From Paractinoplanes ovalisporus (lineage in GTDB: Bacteria; Actinomycetota; Actinomycetes; Mycobacteriales; Micromonosporaceae), in NCBI RefSeq assembly GCF_016834655.1, contig NZ_JAENHP010000007.1, forward strand, positions 310,001 to 374,000: a DNA stretch of 64,000 bases. Reading direction: 5' to 3'. Position numbers and translations under genes: made by a program. Positions 16,399 through 23,315 of this stretch are shown piece by piece (positions within the stretch are counted from its first letter, which is position 1; each line of letters starts with the position of its first letter). Below the pieces are notes generated by a model. That model worked only from the letters and a program-made list of their open reading frames with translations. It did no database searches and was not told the origin of the DNA.

Positions 16399-17315
16399 GT
16401 CGGGGTTCCGTTCGATAGGCGTGCGGCGTACAGGGCCGCGCCGTGGTCGGGGGGAAGGAGCGGTTCGCGCAGGTCGTAGCGCCCGGTCAGGGCCTGCCGG
16501 AACGACGCGAGCAGGGGTGCGCAGGTGAACATCCCGCCCGAGTAGGAGACCGGGACGTTCTGATCGGGGCCGAAGCCGAGCACGCGGGCCTGGGCGTCGA
16601 CCATGGCGGCGAGTTCGGTTCCGGCGTCGTGCAGGATCGCAGCGCAGACGGTGTCGCCGGCGTCGGCCGCCTCGCTGACCGCGGTGCTGAGCGCGGCGAT
16701 CTTCGCCCGGTCGGCCTGCCAGCGGTTGAGCACGACGTCGACCAGTTCGAGGTCGTCGGTGAGGCCGAGCTTCGTCCGCAGGATGTCGACGAGCGGGCCG
16801 CGGGGCAGCCGTCCGTCGCCCATCTTGCTGAACGCGTTGAGACCCCGGATGGCGACCCAGTGGGCCGAGCCCTCGTCGCCGAAGATCTCGCCCCAGCCGC
16901 CGGCGCGGGCCTTGCGGTCGCCGTTCTCGCCGTAGGCGATCGATCCCGTGCCGGCCACCACGTTGATGCCGTCGACCGCGCCCAGCGAGCCGGCCCAGCC
17001 GCAGATCATGTCGTTGCCGCACCGGTAGCGGTCGGTGCCGAGCACATTCCGGGGGAGGGCGTCGAGTTTCGGGACGTCGGGCAGCACCTCGCCGTAGCAG
17101 GGGATCCCGAAGAACGCGTACGAGATGTCCTCGGGTTTGATGCTGGCCGCCGCGCACACCTCGGCGGTGCCCTCGGCGAGCAGCGGTTCGACGATCTCGA
17201 TGCCGCTCATCAGGTAGTAGATGCTGGCCGTGCGGGCCGTGGCGACGATCGCGCCGTCGTCGTCGATGAGGCAGAACGCGGTCTTGGTGCCGCCTCCGTC
17301 CACGCCGAGATACAT
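16395..17315 (-). CDS. BadF/BadG-type ATPase, N-acetylglucosamine-kinase-like sugar kinase
   Basis: A 306-residue protein of the ASKHA superfamily. The phosphate-1 loop is YLGVDGGGTKTAFCLIDDDG at the N-terminus; phosphate-2 is GINVVAGTGSIAYGENG; the GGWGEIFGDEGSAHWVAI motif marks the GlcNAc-kinase-like BcrAD_BadFG group; and SYSGGMFTCAPLL closes the adenosine site. It would phosphorylate an amino sugar taken up without PTS. In this operon the likely product is galactosamine-6-phosphate or glucosamine-6-phosphate, the substrate type of the SIS enzyme encoded just upstream. No deacetylase gene is next to it, so a free amino sugar is more likely than an N-acetyl sugar. That substrate choice is inference. 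Confidence 0.88.
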   Translation of the reverse strand: MYLGVDGGGTKTAFCLIDDDGAIVATARTASIYYLMSGIEIVEPLLAEGTAEVCAAASIKPEDISYAFFGIPCYGEVLPDVPKLDALPRNVLGTDRYRCGNDMICGWAGSLGAVDGINVVAGTGSIAYGENGDRKARAGGWGEIFGDEGSAHWVAIRGLNAFSKMGDGRLPRGPLVDILRTKLGLTDDLELVDVVLNRWQADRAKIAALSTAVSEAADAGDTVCAAILHDAGTELAAMVDAQARVLGFGPDQNVPVSYSGGMFTCAPLLASFRQALTGRYDLREPLLPPDHGAALYAARLSNGTPT

Positions 17316-17316
17316 G

Positions 17317-18462
17317 TCAGACCCCCAGTTCCCCGTACGGATGGATGACGACGCCCCGCACCACGCGGTTGACCTCGCCGCCCGGGAACGGGTTGTCCGG
17401 GGTGATCCCGGCCGCCCGGGAGCAGGTCAGCGCGGTGAGCTGAGCGGTGATGACGGCGGCGAGCGCCCACAGCGCGTCCGGCATGCCCGGAGCTCGCGGG
17501 ACATGCCACGTGCCTTCCCGGTCGTCTTTGTTGTCGCCTTTGTTGTCGCGCTCGCGGTCGTCTTTGTCGTCGTCGACCAGCACGACCCGCTCGTTGCCCA
17601 GTTCGCCTGTCAGCTCGCGGGCCAGGTCCAGGTCGTACGCCCGCCGGTAGTCGTCGCCGGAGACGAAGATGACGGCGAGGGTGTCCGGGGTGAGGGCGGC
17701 CTTGGGGCCGTGGCGGAAGCCCAGCGTCGACTCGCCGAGCGCGACCGTCGTGCCCGCGGTCAGTTCCAGGGTCTTGAGCGCCGCCTCGCGGGCCAGACCC
17801 TTGAGGCTGCCCGAGCCCAGATAGACGATGCGGCCCGGCCGCAGCTCGGTGACGGTCCGCTCGATCTTTCCCGCACCGGCCAGCACGGTGGCGGCGGCCT
17901 CGGCCAACGCGTCGACGTCGGCGTCGCCGGCCAGGCACAGGTAGGCGGCGAGCACCATCGACGTGAACGACGACGTCATGGCGAAGCCGCGGTCGTTGGT
18001 CTCGGCGGGCAGGGTCACCACGGCGGCGTTGGCGGCTCCGGCGTACGCGCGGGCCAGCTGCCCGTCGGCGTCACAGGTGATCACCAGGTGGTGGGCGGCC
18101 GGGGCGAGCTGGTCGATCAGTCCGGCCGCGGCGACCGATTCCGGGCTGTTGCCGCTGCGGGCGAACGACACCAGCAGCACCGGCCGGTCCCCGGCGACCA
18201 CGGCCTGCGGGTCGGTGACGATGTCGGTGGTCGCGATCGCCTCGACCGGTCGCTTCAGTGCGCGGGCCAGTTCCGGCGCCAGAACCTCACCGGCGTACGC
18301 GGAAGTTCCGGCGCCGGTCAGCACGATGCGGGTGCGCTCGTCCAGGGCCGCGCCGAGCAGGCGGTCGACCTCCGCGCGGGCGGCCTGCACGACGCGCCGG
18401 GTCGCGCGCCAGACGTCCGGCTGCTGCTCGATCTCGGCGCGGGTATAGGTGCTGCCAGTCAT
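17317..18462 (-). CDS. agaS: SIS-domain sugar isomerase/deaminase, AgaS type
   Basis: A 381-residue protein with two SIS domains. The opening TYTRAEIEQQPDVWRAT is the hallmark of AgaS-type enzymes; SIS motifs include VLTGAGTSAYAGEV, LVSFARSGNSPESVAA and VYLGSGSLKGLAREAALK, ending with LGFRHGPKAAL. AgaS converts galactosamine-6-phosphate to tagatose-6-phosphate with loss of ammonia, which fits the downstream kinase and aldolase. Odd point: about residues 295-318 form a charged low-complexity insert (DDDKDDRERDNKGDNKDDRE) encoded by imperfect short repeats at about 17515-17580, in a surface region of the second SIS domain. It is the first gene of the operon, divergent from the GntR regulator. 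The symbol is by motif match. Confidence 0.88.
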   Translation of the reverse strand: MTGSTYTRAEIEQQPDVWRATRRVVQAARAEVDRLLGAALDERTRIVLTGAGTSAYAGEVLAPELARALKRPVEAIATTDIVTDPQAVVAGDRPVLLVSFARSGNSPESVAAAGLIDQLAPAAHHLVITCDADGQLARAYAGAANAAVVTLPAETNDRGFAMTSSFTSMVLAAYLCLAGDADVDALAEAAATVLAGAGKIERTVTELRPGRIVYLGSGSLKGLAREAALKTLELTAGTTVALGESTLGFRHGPKAALTPDTLAVIFVSGDDYRRAYDLDLARELTGELGNERVVLVDDDKDDRERDNKGDNKDDREGTWHVPRAPGMPDALWALAAVITAQLTALTCSRAAGITPDNPFPGGEVNRVVRGVVIHPYGELGV

Positions 18463-18504
18463 CGTGCTCCTTGCTTCTGCTCTTGCTCGGGTCGTGCCCT
18501 GTGC

Positions 18505-18680
18505 GCTGCGCTTTTGGCCGCGCGTCCGGGTGTGCTTGTTGGGTGCGCATCCGGCTGTGCTTGTTGGGTGCGCATCCGGCTGCGCTGATCTGCTCGCGGC
18601 TGGGCTCGTTGCCCCGGCCGGTCTTCTCGACGCTTGTTGGCTGCGTGTCCGGCTGCGCTAGTGGTTGCGTGTCCGCTGAC
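18505..18680. repeat. 25-bp tandem repeats in the agaS upstream region
   Basis: Two perfect 25-bp copies (TGTGCTTGTTGGGTGCGCATCC plus GGC) lie at 18531-18555 and 18556-18580. Degenerate copies flank them at about 18509-18530 and 18630-18660. They occupy most of the 302-base divergent region, on the agaS side. Read on the minus strand each copy contains an ATG, but the frame gives no convincing protein. The array would be in the 5' leader of the agaS operon. Confidence 0.75.
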
Positions 18681-18705
18681 AATTCTGGTCTGGTTCCGGA
18701 AAGCT

Positions 18706-18755
18706 ACTGGTATGCAACTGGTATGTCAACGGTTTCAACTGGTTGAGCTGGTACC
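18706..18755. promoter_or_regulatory. Cluster of ACTGGT half-sites, probable GntR operator
   Basis: Two direct ACTGGTATG copies lie exactly 11 bp apart (18706-18714 and 18717-18725), followed by ACTGGT at 18738-18743 and CTGGTACC at 18748-18755; TCTGGTCTGG lies just upstream at about 18684. A TCAAC...GTTGA inverted pair spans 18726-18746. HutC-type GntR regulators of amino-sugar genes bind related ACTGGT/ACCAGT-type elements, so this is a good candidate for autoregulation and control of the divergent agaS operon. Binding itself is inferred. Confidence 0.6.
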
Positions 18756-18764
18756 GTCGTCCCG

Positions 18765-19514
18765 GTGCAGACCAGCCCCCTGATCGGCCCCGACGCTCTC
18801 CCGCTCTACCTGCGGCTCGCCGATCAGATCCACGACGACCTGCGGGCCGCCGACGGCACCGACGGCGCCCGCCTGCCCTCGGAGCGTCAGCTGGCCGAGC
18901 GTTACGCGGTCTCCCGGGTCACGATCCGGGCCGCACTGGGCGAACTGCGCGAGCGTGGTGTGCTGGTCTCCCTGCCCGCGCGGGGCTGGGCCGTGGCTGC
19001 CGCCCCGCAGCAGCGCGGCGCCGGAACCGCGGGCCGGGTGCTGGGGTTCGCCGACCTGGCCGCCCAGCGCGGCCTGGTGATGCGTAACGAGGTGCTGTCG
19101 AGCGCGGTCCGTCCGGCCACCGTCCGCGAGGCCGAGCTGCTGCGGACGGTGGCCGGCGCCGACCTGTTCGAGATGCGCCGCCTGCGCTACCTCAACGACC
19201 TGGTGATCGCGGTCGAGCACAACCGCCTGCCGCTGACCGTCGCCCCCGAACTGGCGACGACCGACTTCACGCAGCGCTCGCTCTACGAGGTGTTGCGGGC
19301 GGCGTCCCCGCGGCAGCAGCCGCACTATGCCGACTACTCGGTCGAGGCCCGCATCGCCACCGACGACGAGCGGGAGCAGCTCGACATCACCGGCCCGGTC
19401 CCGATCCTGGCCGCGACGCAGCTGACGTTCAACCAGGAGGGCGTCCCGATCGAGCTGACGGTCCAGGCCTACCGCGGCGACCGCTACACGTTCCGCGCCT
19501 CGATCACCGACTGA
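18765..19514 (+). CDS. GntR/HutC-family transcriptional regulator
   Basis: A 249-residue regulator. The N-terminal winged helix (PLYLRLADQIHDDLRAA, LPSERQLAERYAVSRVTIRAAL, GVLVSLPARGWAV) is of the GntR type; the C-terminal UTRA ligand-binding domain (about 85-249) shows EMRRLRYLNDLVIAVEHNRL, TDFTQRSLYEVL and TQLTFNQEGVPIELTVQAYRGDRY. UTRA domains of this kind bind amino-sugar phosphates. The start is GTG 18765 with no ribosome-binding site, and a TACCGT element about 7 bases upstream, so the mRNA is probably leaderless. It is divergent from the agaS operon and is its likely repressor, with GalN-6-P or a related phosphate as inducer (inference). Confidence 0.92.
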   Translation: MQTSPLIGPDALPLYLRLADQIHDDLRAADGTDGARLPSERQLAERYAVSRVTIRAALGELRERGVLVSLPARGWAVAAAPQQRGAGTAGRVLGFADLAAQRGLVMRNEVLSSAVRPATVREAELLRTVAGADLFEMRRLRYLNDLVIAVEHNRLPLTVAPELATTDFTQRSLYEVLRAASPRQQPHYADYSVEARIATDDEREQLDITGPVPILAATQLTFNQEGVPIELTVQAYRGDRYTFRASITD

Positions 19515-19587
19515 CAGGGTTCCGGCGCCCGCCTCCTCGGTCGCCGCCGTCTTTCAGCTGTCGCTTTCCGCCCGCGCGCCCTTCAAC

Positions 19588-19820
19588 GCCGCATCTTCAG
19601 CCCGCGCGCCCTTCAGTGCCGGATCTTCAGCCTGCGTGCCTTCAGCGCCGGATCTTCAGTGCGCGTGCCGATCAGCGCCGCATTTTCAGTGCGCGTGCCG
19701 ATCGGCGCCGCATCTTCAGTGCGCGTGCCCTCGTGCCGCATCTTCAGTGCGCGTGTCCTTCAATGCCGGATCTTCAGTGCGCGCCCCGCAGCGCCGCATC
19801 CCCTTCAGCGTTTTTCAGCC
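19588..19820. repeat. About eight 30-bp tandem repeats between convergent genes
   Basis: Units beginning GCCGCATCTTCAG or GCCGGATCTTCAG start at 19588, 19618, 19647, 19677, 19707, 19735, 19765 and 19793 (spacing 28-30). The best conserved part is GCATCTTCAGTGCGCGTGCC. The array fills the gap between the GntR and TetR genes, which end toward each other. Read on the minus strand, each unit resembles the last codons of the TetR gene plus its stop, as if the gene end had been copied repeatedly. There are no unique spacers, so it is not CRISPR. No gene is visible in 19515-19844. Confidence 0.85.
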
Positions 19821-19844
19821 CGCATCCCCTTCGGCGCCGCTTTT

Positions 19845-20426
19845 TTAGCCCGTGCGCTCGTTCCAGCCGTCGCGCAGCAGCTCGAAGATCGTCTCGACGG
19901 CGGCCCGCCGGTCCGGACGGGTGCTGGTCAGGGCCGGGATGTCCAGAACGAACCGGGCCAGCGTGAGGCACGCGAGGTCGTCGGCGGGCCGGCCCAGCTC
20001 GGCCGCGATCGCGGCCCCGAGCGTGCCGGTGTGCCGGGTCCACATCTGCTCGTAGTACGCCCGCAACGCCGGCGTGGTGTCGACCAGCGCGACGAATTCG
20101 GCCCGCTGGGGATGCCCGGCGATCGGCAGCCAATGGGCCAGGACATAGCGTCGAAGCGCGTCGGCGACGCTCTCCCCGGCGACGCGTTCGCGCACCGCCG
20201 CGACCAGCCCGGCGTCGACGTCCTGCTCCTGGTCGAAGACCAGCGCTTCCTTGCCGCTGAAGTGCTTGAACAGCGTGGTCGTGGAGACGTCGGCGGCGTC
20301 CGCGATGTCACGGATGCCGACCTGGTCGTAGCCGCGCTCGAGGAACAGGCGCAGGGCGGCGTCGGCGATCGCCTGGCGGGTGGCGGCCTTCTTGCGTTCG
20401 CGGCGGCCGACGACGGGCTCGGTCAT
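19845..20426 (-). CDS. TetR-family transcriptional regulator
   Basis: About 193 residues from ATG 20426; the frame extends to 20516 but that part is poor coding sequence. The N-terminal helix-turn-helix is typical (RQAIADAALRLFLERGYDQVGIRDIADAADVSTTTLFKHFSGKEAL, in consecutive helices). The C-terminal helical domain contains the ligand pocket, with PAGHPQRAEF-type and LARFVLDIPAL segments. The gene is divergent from the TetX-like monooxygenase with 116 bases between starts, so it probably represses that enzyme and itself. Its stop is TAA next to the 30-bp repeat array. Confidence 0.9.
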   Translation of the reverse strand: MTEPVVGRRERKKAATRQAIADAALRLFLERGYDQVGIRDIADAADVSTTTLFKHFSGKEALVFDQEQDVDAGLVAAVRERVAGESVADALRRYVLAHWLPIAGHPQRAEFVALVDTTPALRAYYEQMWTRHTGTLGAAIAAELGRPADDLACLTLARFVLDIPALTSTRPDRRAAVETIFELLRDGWNERTG

Positions 20427-20440
20427 GAGTTGAGCGTATC

Positions 20441-20449
20441 CAACTGTTG
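20441..20449. promoter_or_regulatory. Palindrome CAACTGTTG, candidate TetR operator
   Basis: A short perfect palindrome lies 15 bases before the TetR start in the divergent region. TTGACT at 20464-20469 could be the -35 box of the monooxygenase promoter. A second TTGAC/GTTG cluster follows at 20463-20474. TetR operators are usually longer, so this is only a candidate half of a larger site. Confidence 0.3.
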
Positions 20450-20542
20450 AATGAAACACAAAGTTGACTCGTTGCACTTTTGGATCGAGTTTGCTTTTCT
20501 GGTGGAGGAGGCACATCGCCCCCGCTCACCGAAGGAGTAGTC

Positions 20543-21598
20543 ATGAATCGGATCAGCATCATCGGCGCCGGCCCCGGCGGCCTCACCTGCGCCCGCATCC
20601 TGCAGCGGCACGGCATCCCCGTGACCGTCTATGACCGCGACACCAGCCGCGACGCCCGCAACCAGGGCGGAACACTCGATCTGCATGCCGACGACGGCCA
20701 GGTCGCTCTGCGCGAGGCCGGCCTGCTGGAGGAGTTCTTCCGGCTGTCCCGTCCCGAGGGGCAGGAGATGCGGGCGTACTCGATCACCGGCGAGCTGCGC
20801 GAGCACCACATGCCCGAGGAGGGCGAGCTGTTCAAGCCCGAGATCGACCGCGGCGTGCTGCGCGACCTGCTCCTCGACTCGCTGGAGCCCGGCACCGTGC
20901 GCTGGGGTCACGACCTGGCGTCGACCGACGGCCGGACCCTGCGGTTCAAGGACGGCACCACGGCCGGGACCGACCTGGTCATCGGCGCCGACGGGGCCTA
21001 TTCCCGCGTACGGCCGCTGGTCTCCACAGCCGTGCCGCAGTACACCGGGGTGTCGTTCCTGGAGGCGTGGTTCAACGACGTGGAGAACCGCCACCCCGAG
21101 CTGGCCGCGCTGGTCGGCCAGGGCGGAGCGGCCGCCGCCGACGGCGAACGCGGCCTGTTCGCCCAGCGCAACGGCGGCGACCACATCCGGGTCTACATCA
21201 TCCGCCGCTCCCCGGCCGCCGTGACCGGCCTGTCCACCGAGGAGATCCGAGCCGGCCTGCGCACCGAGTTCGCGGCCTGGTCCCCCGAGATGCGGGGGCT
21301 GGTCACCGACAACGACGGCCCGTACATCGACCGCCCGATCAACGTCCTGCCCGTCCCGCACACCTGGACCCACCACCCGAACGCCACCCTGCTCGGCGAC
21401 GCGGCCCACCTGATGCCGCCCCTCGGCGTAGGCGTGAACCTGGCCATGCTGGACGCCAGCGACCTGGCCCTGGCCCTGGCCGCCGCGCCCACCCTCGACG
21501 AGGGCGTGCGCGCGTACGAAGCAATCATGCTGCCCCGCTCCACCGAGATGGCCAAGACCCTCGAGGGCCGCGCCGAAGACCTCCTCGAAGCCGCCTGA
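20543..21598 (+). CDS. FAD-dependent monooxygenase, TetX-like
   Basis: A 351-residue flavoprotein. The start ATG 20543 has GAAGGAG 5 bases upstream; the frame is open further back but without support. Motifs: RISIIGAGPGGLTCARIL (FAD Rossmann GxGxxG), NQGGTLDLHADDGQVAL (typical of the TetX group), DLVIGADGAYSRVRPLV (DG motif) and ATLLGDAAHLMPPLGVGVNLAM (GD motif). TetX hydroxylates tetracyclines, but chromosomal actinomycete relatives act on many aromatic compounds and the substrate is not readable here. The divergent TetR gene is the likely regulator. Length (about 350) is within the family range. Confidence 0.9.
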   Translation: MNRISIIGAGPGGLTCARILQRHGIPVTVYDRDTSRDARNQGGTLDLHADDGQVALREAGLLEEFFRLSRPEGQEMRAYSITGELREHHMPEEGELFKPEIDRGVLRDLLLDSLEPGTVRWGHDLASTDGRTLRFKDGTTAGTDLVIGADGAYSRVRPLVSTAVPQYTGVSFLEAWFNDVENRHPELAALVGQGGAAAADGERGLFAQRNGGDHIRVYIIRRSPAAVTGLSTEEIRAGLRTEFAAWSPEMRGLVTDNDGPYIDRPINVLPVPHTWTHHPNATLLGDAAHLMPPLGVGVNLAMLDASDLALALAAAPTLDEGVRAYEAIMLPRSTEMAKTLEGRAEDLLEAA

Positions 21599-21672
21599 CC
21601 TCAGCGCTGTCACGGACTGAGTGACCCCATCGGGGGAGGTCGGAGAGGCGCGGCCTCACTACCATCCGTTCA

Positions 21673-22011
21673 ATGGAGCTTCAGTTGTCCGGAGTGGACG
21701 CCGACGATCTTGGCGGATGGCTGGTGAGCGAGCCCGATCTCCGGCCGTTGGTCAACCGGGTCCGGTCGACACCGCGGCCCGGTGAGCTGGGCGCGCTCGA
21801 GGTCCTGACCATCGCCGTCGGCTCGGGCGGAGTGCTGACCGTGCTGGCCGGATCCCTCAACGCCTGGCTGTCGCAGGCCCGCAACCGCACCGTCCGCCTC
21901 AAGGTCTCCCTGCGCAACGGGCCGATCCGTCAGATCGAGCTCGACGCGACGAACACCGACGCCTCCGAGATCGAGAAGATCCTGCGGGGGTTGGGGGACG
22001 GACCTTCGTGA
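21673..22011 (+). CDS. Effector-associated constant component EACC1-type protein
   Basis: A 112-residue protein with a soluble N-terminal part (ELQLSGVDADDLGGWLVSEPD, then RPGELGALEVLTIAVGSGGVL), one hydrophobic helix-like stretch (about 43-68) and a C-terminal strand segment (VRLKVSLRNGPIRQIELDATN). This pattern matches the small EACC1 proteins encoded beside effector genes in actinobacterial NTP-dependent conflict systems. The next gene, overlapping by 4 bases, is a caspase, the partner most often associated with EACC1. The family name is assigned from pattern and context without a search. It starts a three-gene operon 74 bases after the monooxygenase gene. Confidence 0.78.
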   Translation: MELQLSGVDADDLGGWLVSEPDLRPLVNRVRSTPRPGELGALEVLTIAVGSGGVLTVLAGSLNAWLSQARNRTVRLKVSLRNGPIRQIELDATNTDASEIEKILRGLGDGPS

Positions 22012-23315
22012 GCCTGCCGGACGGGGATCGCTCGCAGGTCATCCTGCTCGGCGCCTCCAGGTTCGCCCACGCCGAGGCCTTGCCGGCGGTGCCGGAGGTC
22101 CGGCTGAACGTCACCGACCTGGCGGCCTCGTTCACCGACGGCACGTACGGCATCGTGCCGCCCGCCAACTGCGTCTCGTTCGTCGACGACGACAGCCTGC
22201 CCACCCTGGGGCGCCGGCTGCGTGCCGTCGCCGTCCAGGCCAAGGACCTGCTGCTCATCTACTACGCCGGCCACGGTCTGAAGGCCGGTCCCCGCCACGA
22301 GCTCTACCTCGCGATGTATGAGACCGACCCGGAGGATCCCAACTTCGGCGCGCTCAAGTACGACGTGCTCCGCGAGATCGTCATCCGGAGCCCCGCCCGC
22401 GTCAAGGTCATCATCCTGGACTGCTGCTTCTCGGGAACGGCGCTCGACGGCGAGCTGAGCGGAGCCGCCGAGTCACTGGTCACACAGCTCAACGTCGAGG
22501 GATGCTGCCTGCTCACTTCGTCACAGGCCGACAAGGTGGCGCTGGTCCTGCCGGGGGAGAGGCACACCGCTTTCACCGAGCGCCTGTTGGAGGTCCTGAG
22601 CGAGGGAGTGCCGACGGAGGACGAGTTCCTGACGTTCGACGCCGTCTACCGCGCGGTCGAGGAACGACTGACCGCCCGCAACCTGCCGACGCCGATCGGC
22701 CGCGGATCCCGTACGGCCTCCAGCCTGTTCCTGGCCCGCAACCGCGGTTCGTCGGCGGCCGTGGCGGCAGCCTGCCGTCTGCGCTTCGACCAGGCCGAGA
22801 CGCTGGTGGGCGAAGGGCAGTGGCCAGCCGCCCTGGAGGTCCTGCGATCAGTGGAGGCCGAGCAGACCCGACTTCACGGTGCCGACCATGAGGAGACACT
22901 ACGGACGCGGCGCCTGGCCGCGCACGCGGTCGGAGCCGCCGGCGATCCGAGGGAGGCGTCCCACCTCCTCCAGGACATCCTGGAGCTGGAAACCCGCTCG
23001 GGTCTGGGCCCGGACAACGCAGAACACCTGCGTACGCGCCAATATCTGGCGGTCAACCTGGGCGAGGCGGGCGCCCGCAACGACGCCGTTGCCATGTTGA
23101 GGGTGCTGCTGCCCGACCGCCGGCGGCTGCTCGGCCCCGACCACGAGGACACGTTGCGAACGCAGCACATGCTGGCCCGCAACGTCGCCCTGCTCGGCGC
23201 CAGAGCCGAAGCCGAGGCGCTGCTGAGGGAGATCGTCCACTCGGCGTCCCCGGGCACGCCGGCGCACGACTGGGCCCTCTCCGACCTGACCGACCTGCTC
23301 GAGGCCAGCCGATGA
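22008..23315 (+). CDS. Caspase-like protease (C14) with C-terminal TPR repeats, EACC1-associated
   Basis: A 435-residue protein starting at GTG 22008 (GTGA overlap). Residues 1-225 are a caspase-fold domain: SQVILLGASRF as first strand, catalytic His89 in LLLIYYAGHGL, and catalytic Cys140 in VIILDCCFSGTAL. Residues about 265-425 hold TPR repeats of the kinesin-light-chain type (LHGADHEETLRTRRLA, LGPDNAEHLRTRQYLA, LGPDHEDTLRTQHMLA at 42-residue spacing). The protease would be cytoplasmic, activated through its TPR part or by the neighbouring proteins. It lies between the EACC1-type gene and an AAA+ gene with 4-base overlaps on both sides, which implies a stoichiometric complex. A role in defence or programmed cell death is inferred from the family. 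Confidence 0.92.
   Translation: MSLPDGDRSQVILLGASRFAHAEALPAVPEVRLNVTDLAASFTDGTYGIVPPANCVSFVDDDSLPTLGRRLRAVAVQAKDLLLIYYAGHGLKAGPRHELYLAMYETDPEDPNFGALKYDVLREIVIRSPARVKVIILDCCFSGTALDGELSGAAESLVTQLNVEGCCLLTSSQADKVALVLPGERHTAFTERLLEVLSEGVPTEDEFLTFDAVYRAVEERLTARNLPTPIGRGSRTASSLFLARNRGSSAAVAAACRLRFDQAETLVGEGQWPAALEVLRSVEAEQTRLHGADHEETLRTRRLAAHAVGAAGDPREASHLLQDILELETRSGLGPDNAEHLRTRQYLAVNLGEAGARNDAVAMLRVLLPDRRRLLGPDHEDTLRTQHMLARNVALLGARAEAEALLREIVHSASPGTPAHDWALSDLTDLLEASR

Noticed and set aside
18287..18682. 131-codon minus-strand frame upstream of and overlapping agaS
   Set aside because: It runs through the 25-bp repeats and then out of frame into agaS, with no recognisable domain.
19588..19820. 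Possible CRISPR array (30-bp repeats)
   Set aside because: Units are contiguous and imperfect with no unique spacers, and no cas genes are near.
19616..19966. Repeat-protein frame with RRIFSARAD units
   Set aside because: It arises from the 30-bp repeats, has no start signal, and runs antisense into the TetR gene. The 28- and 29-bp units also break the frame.
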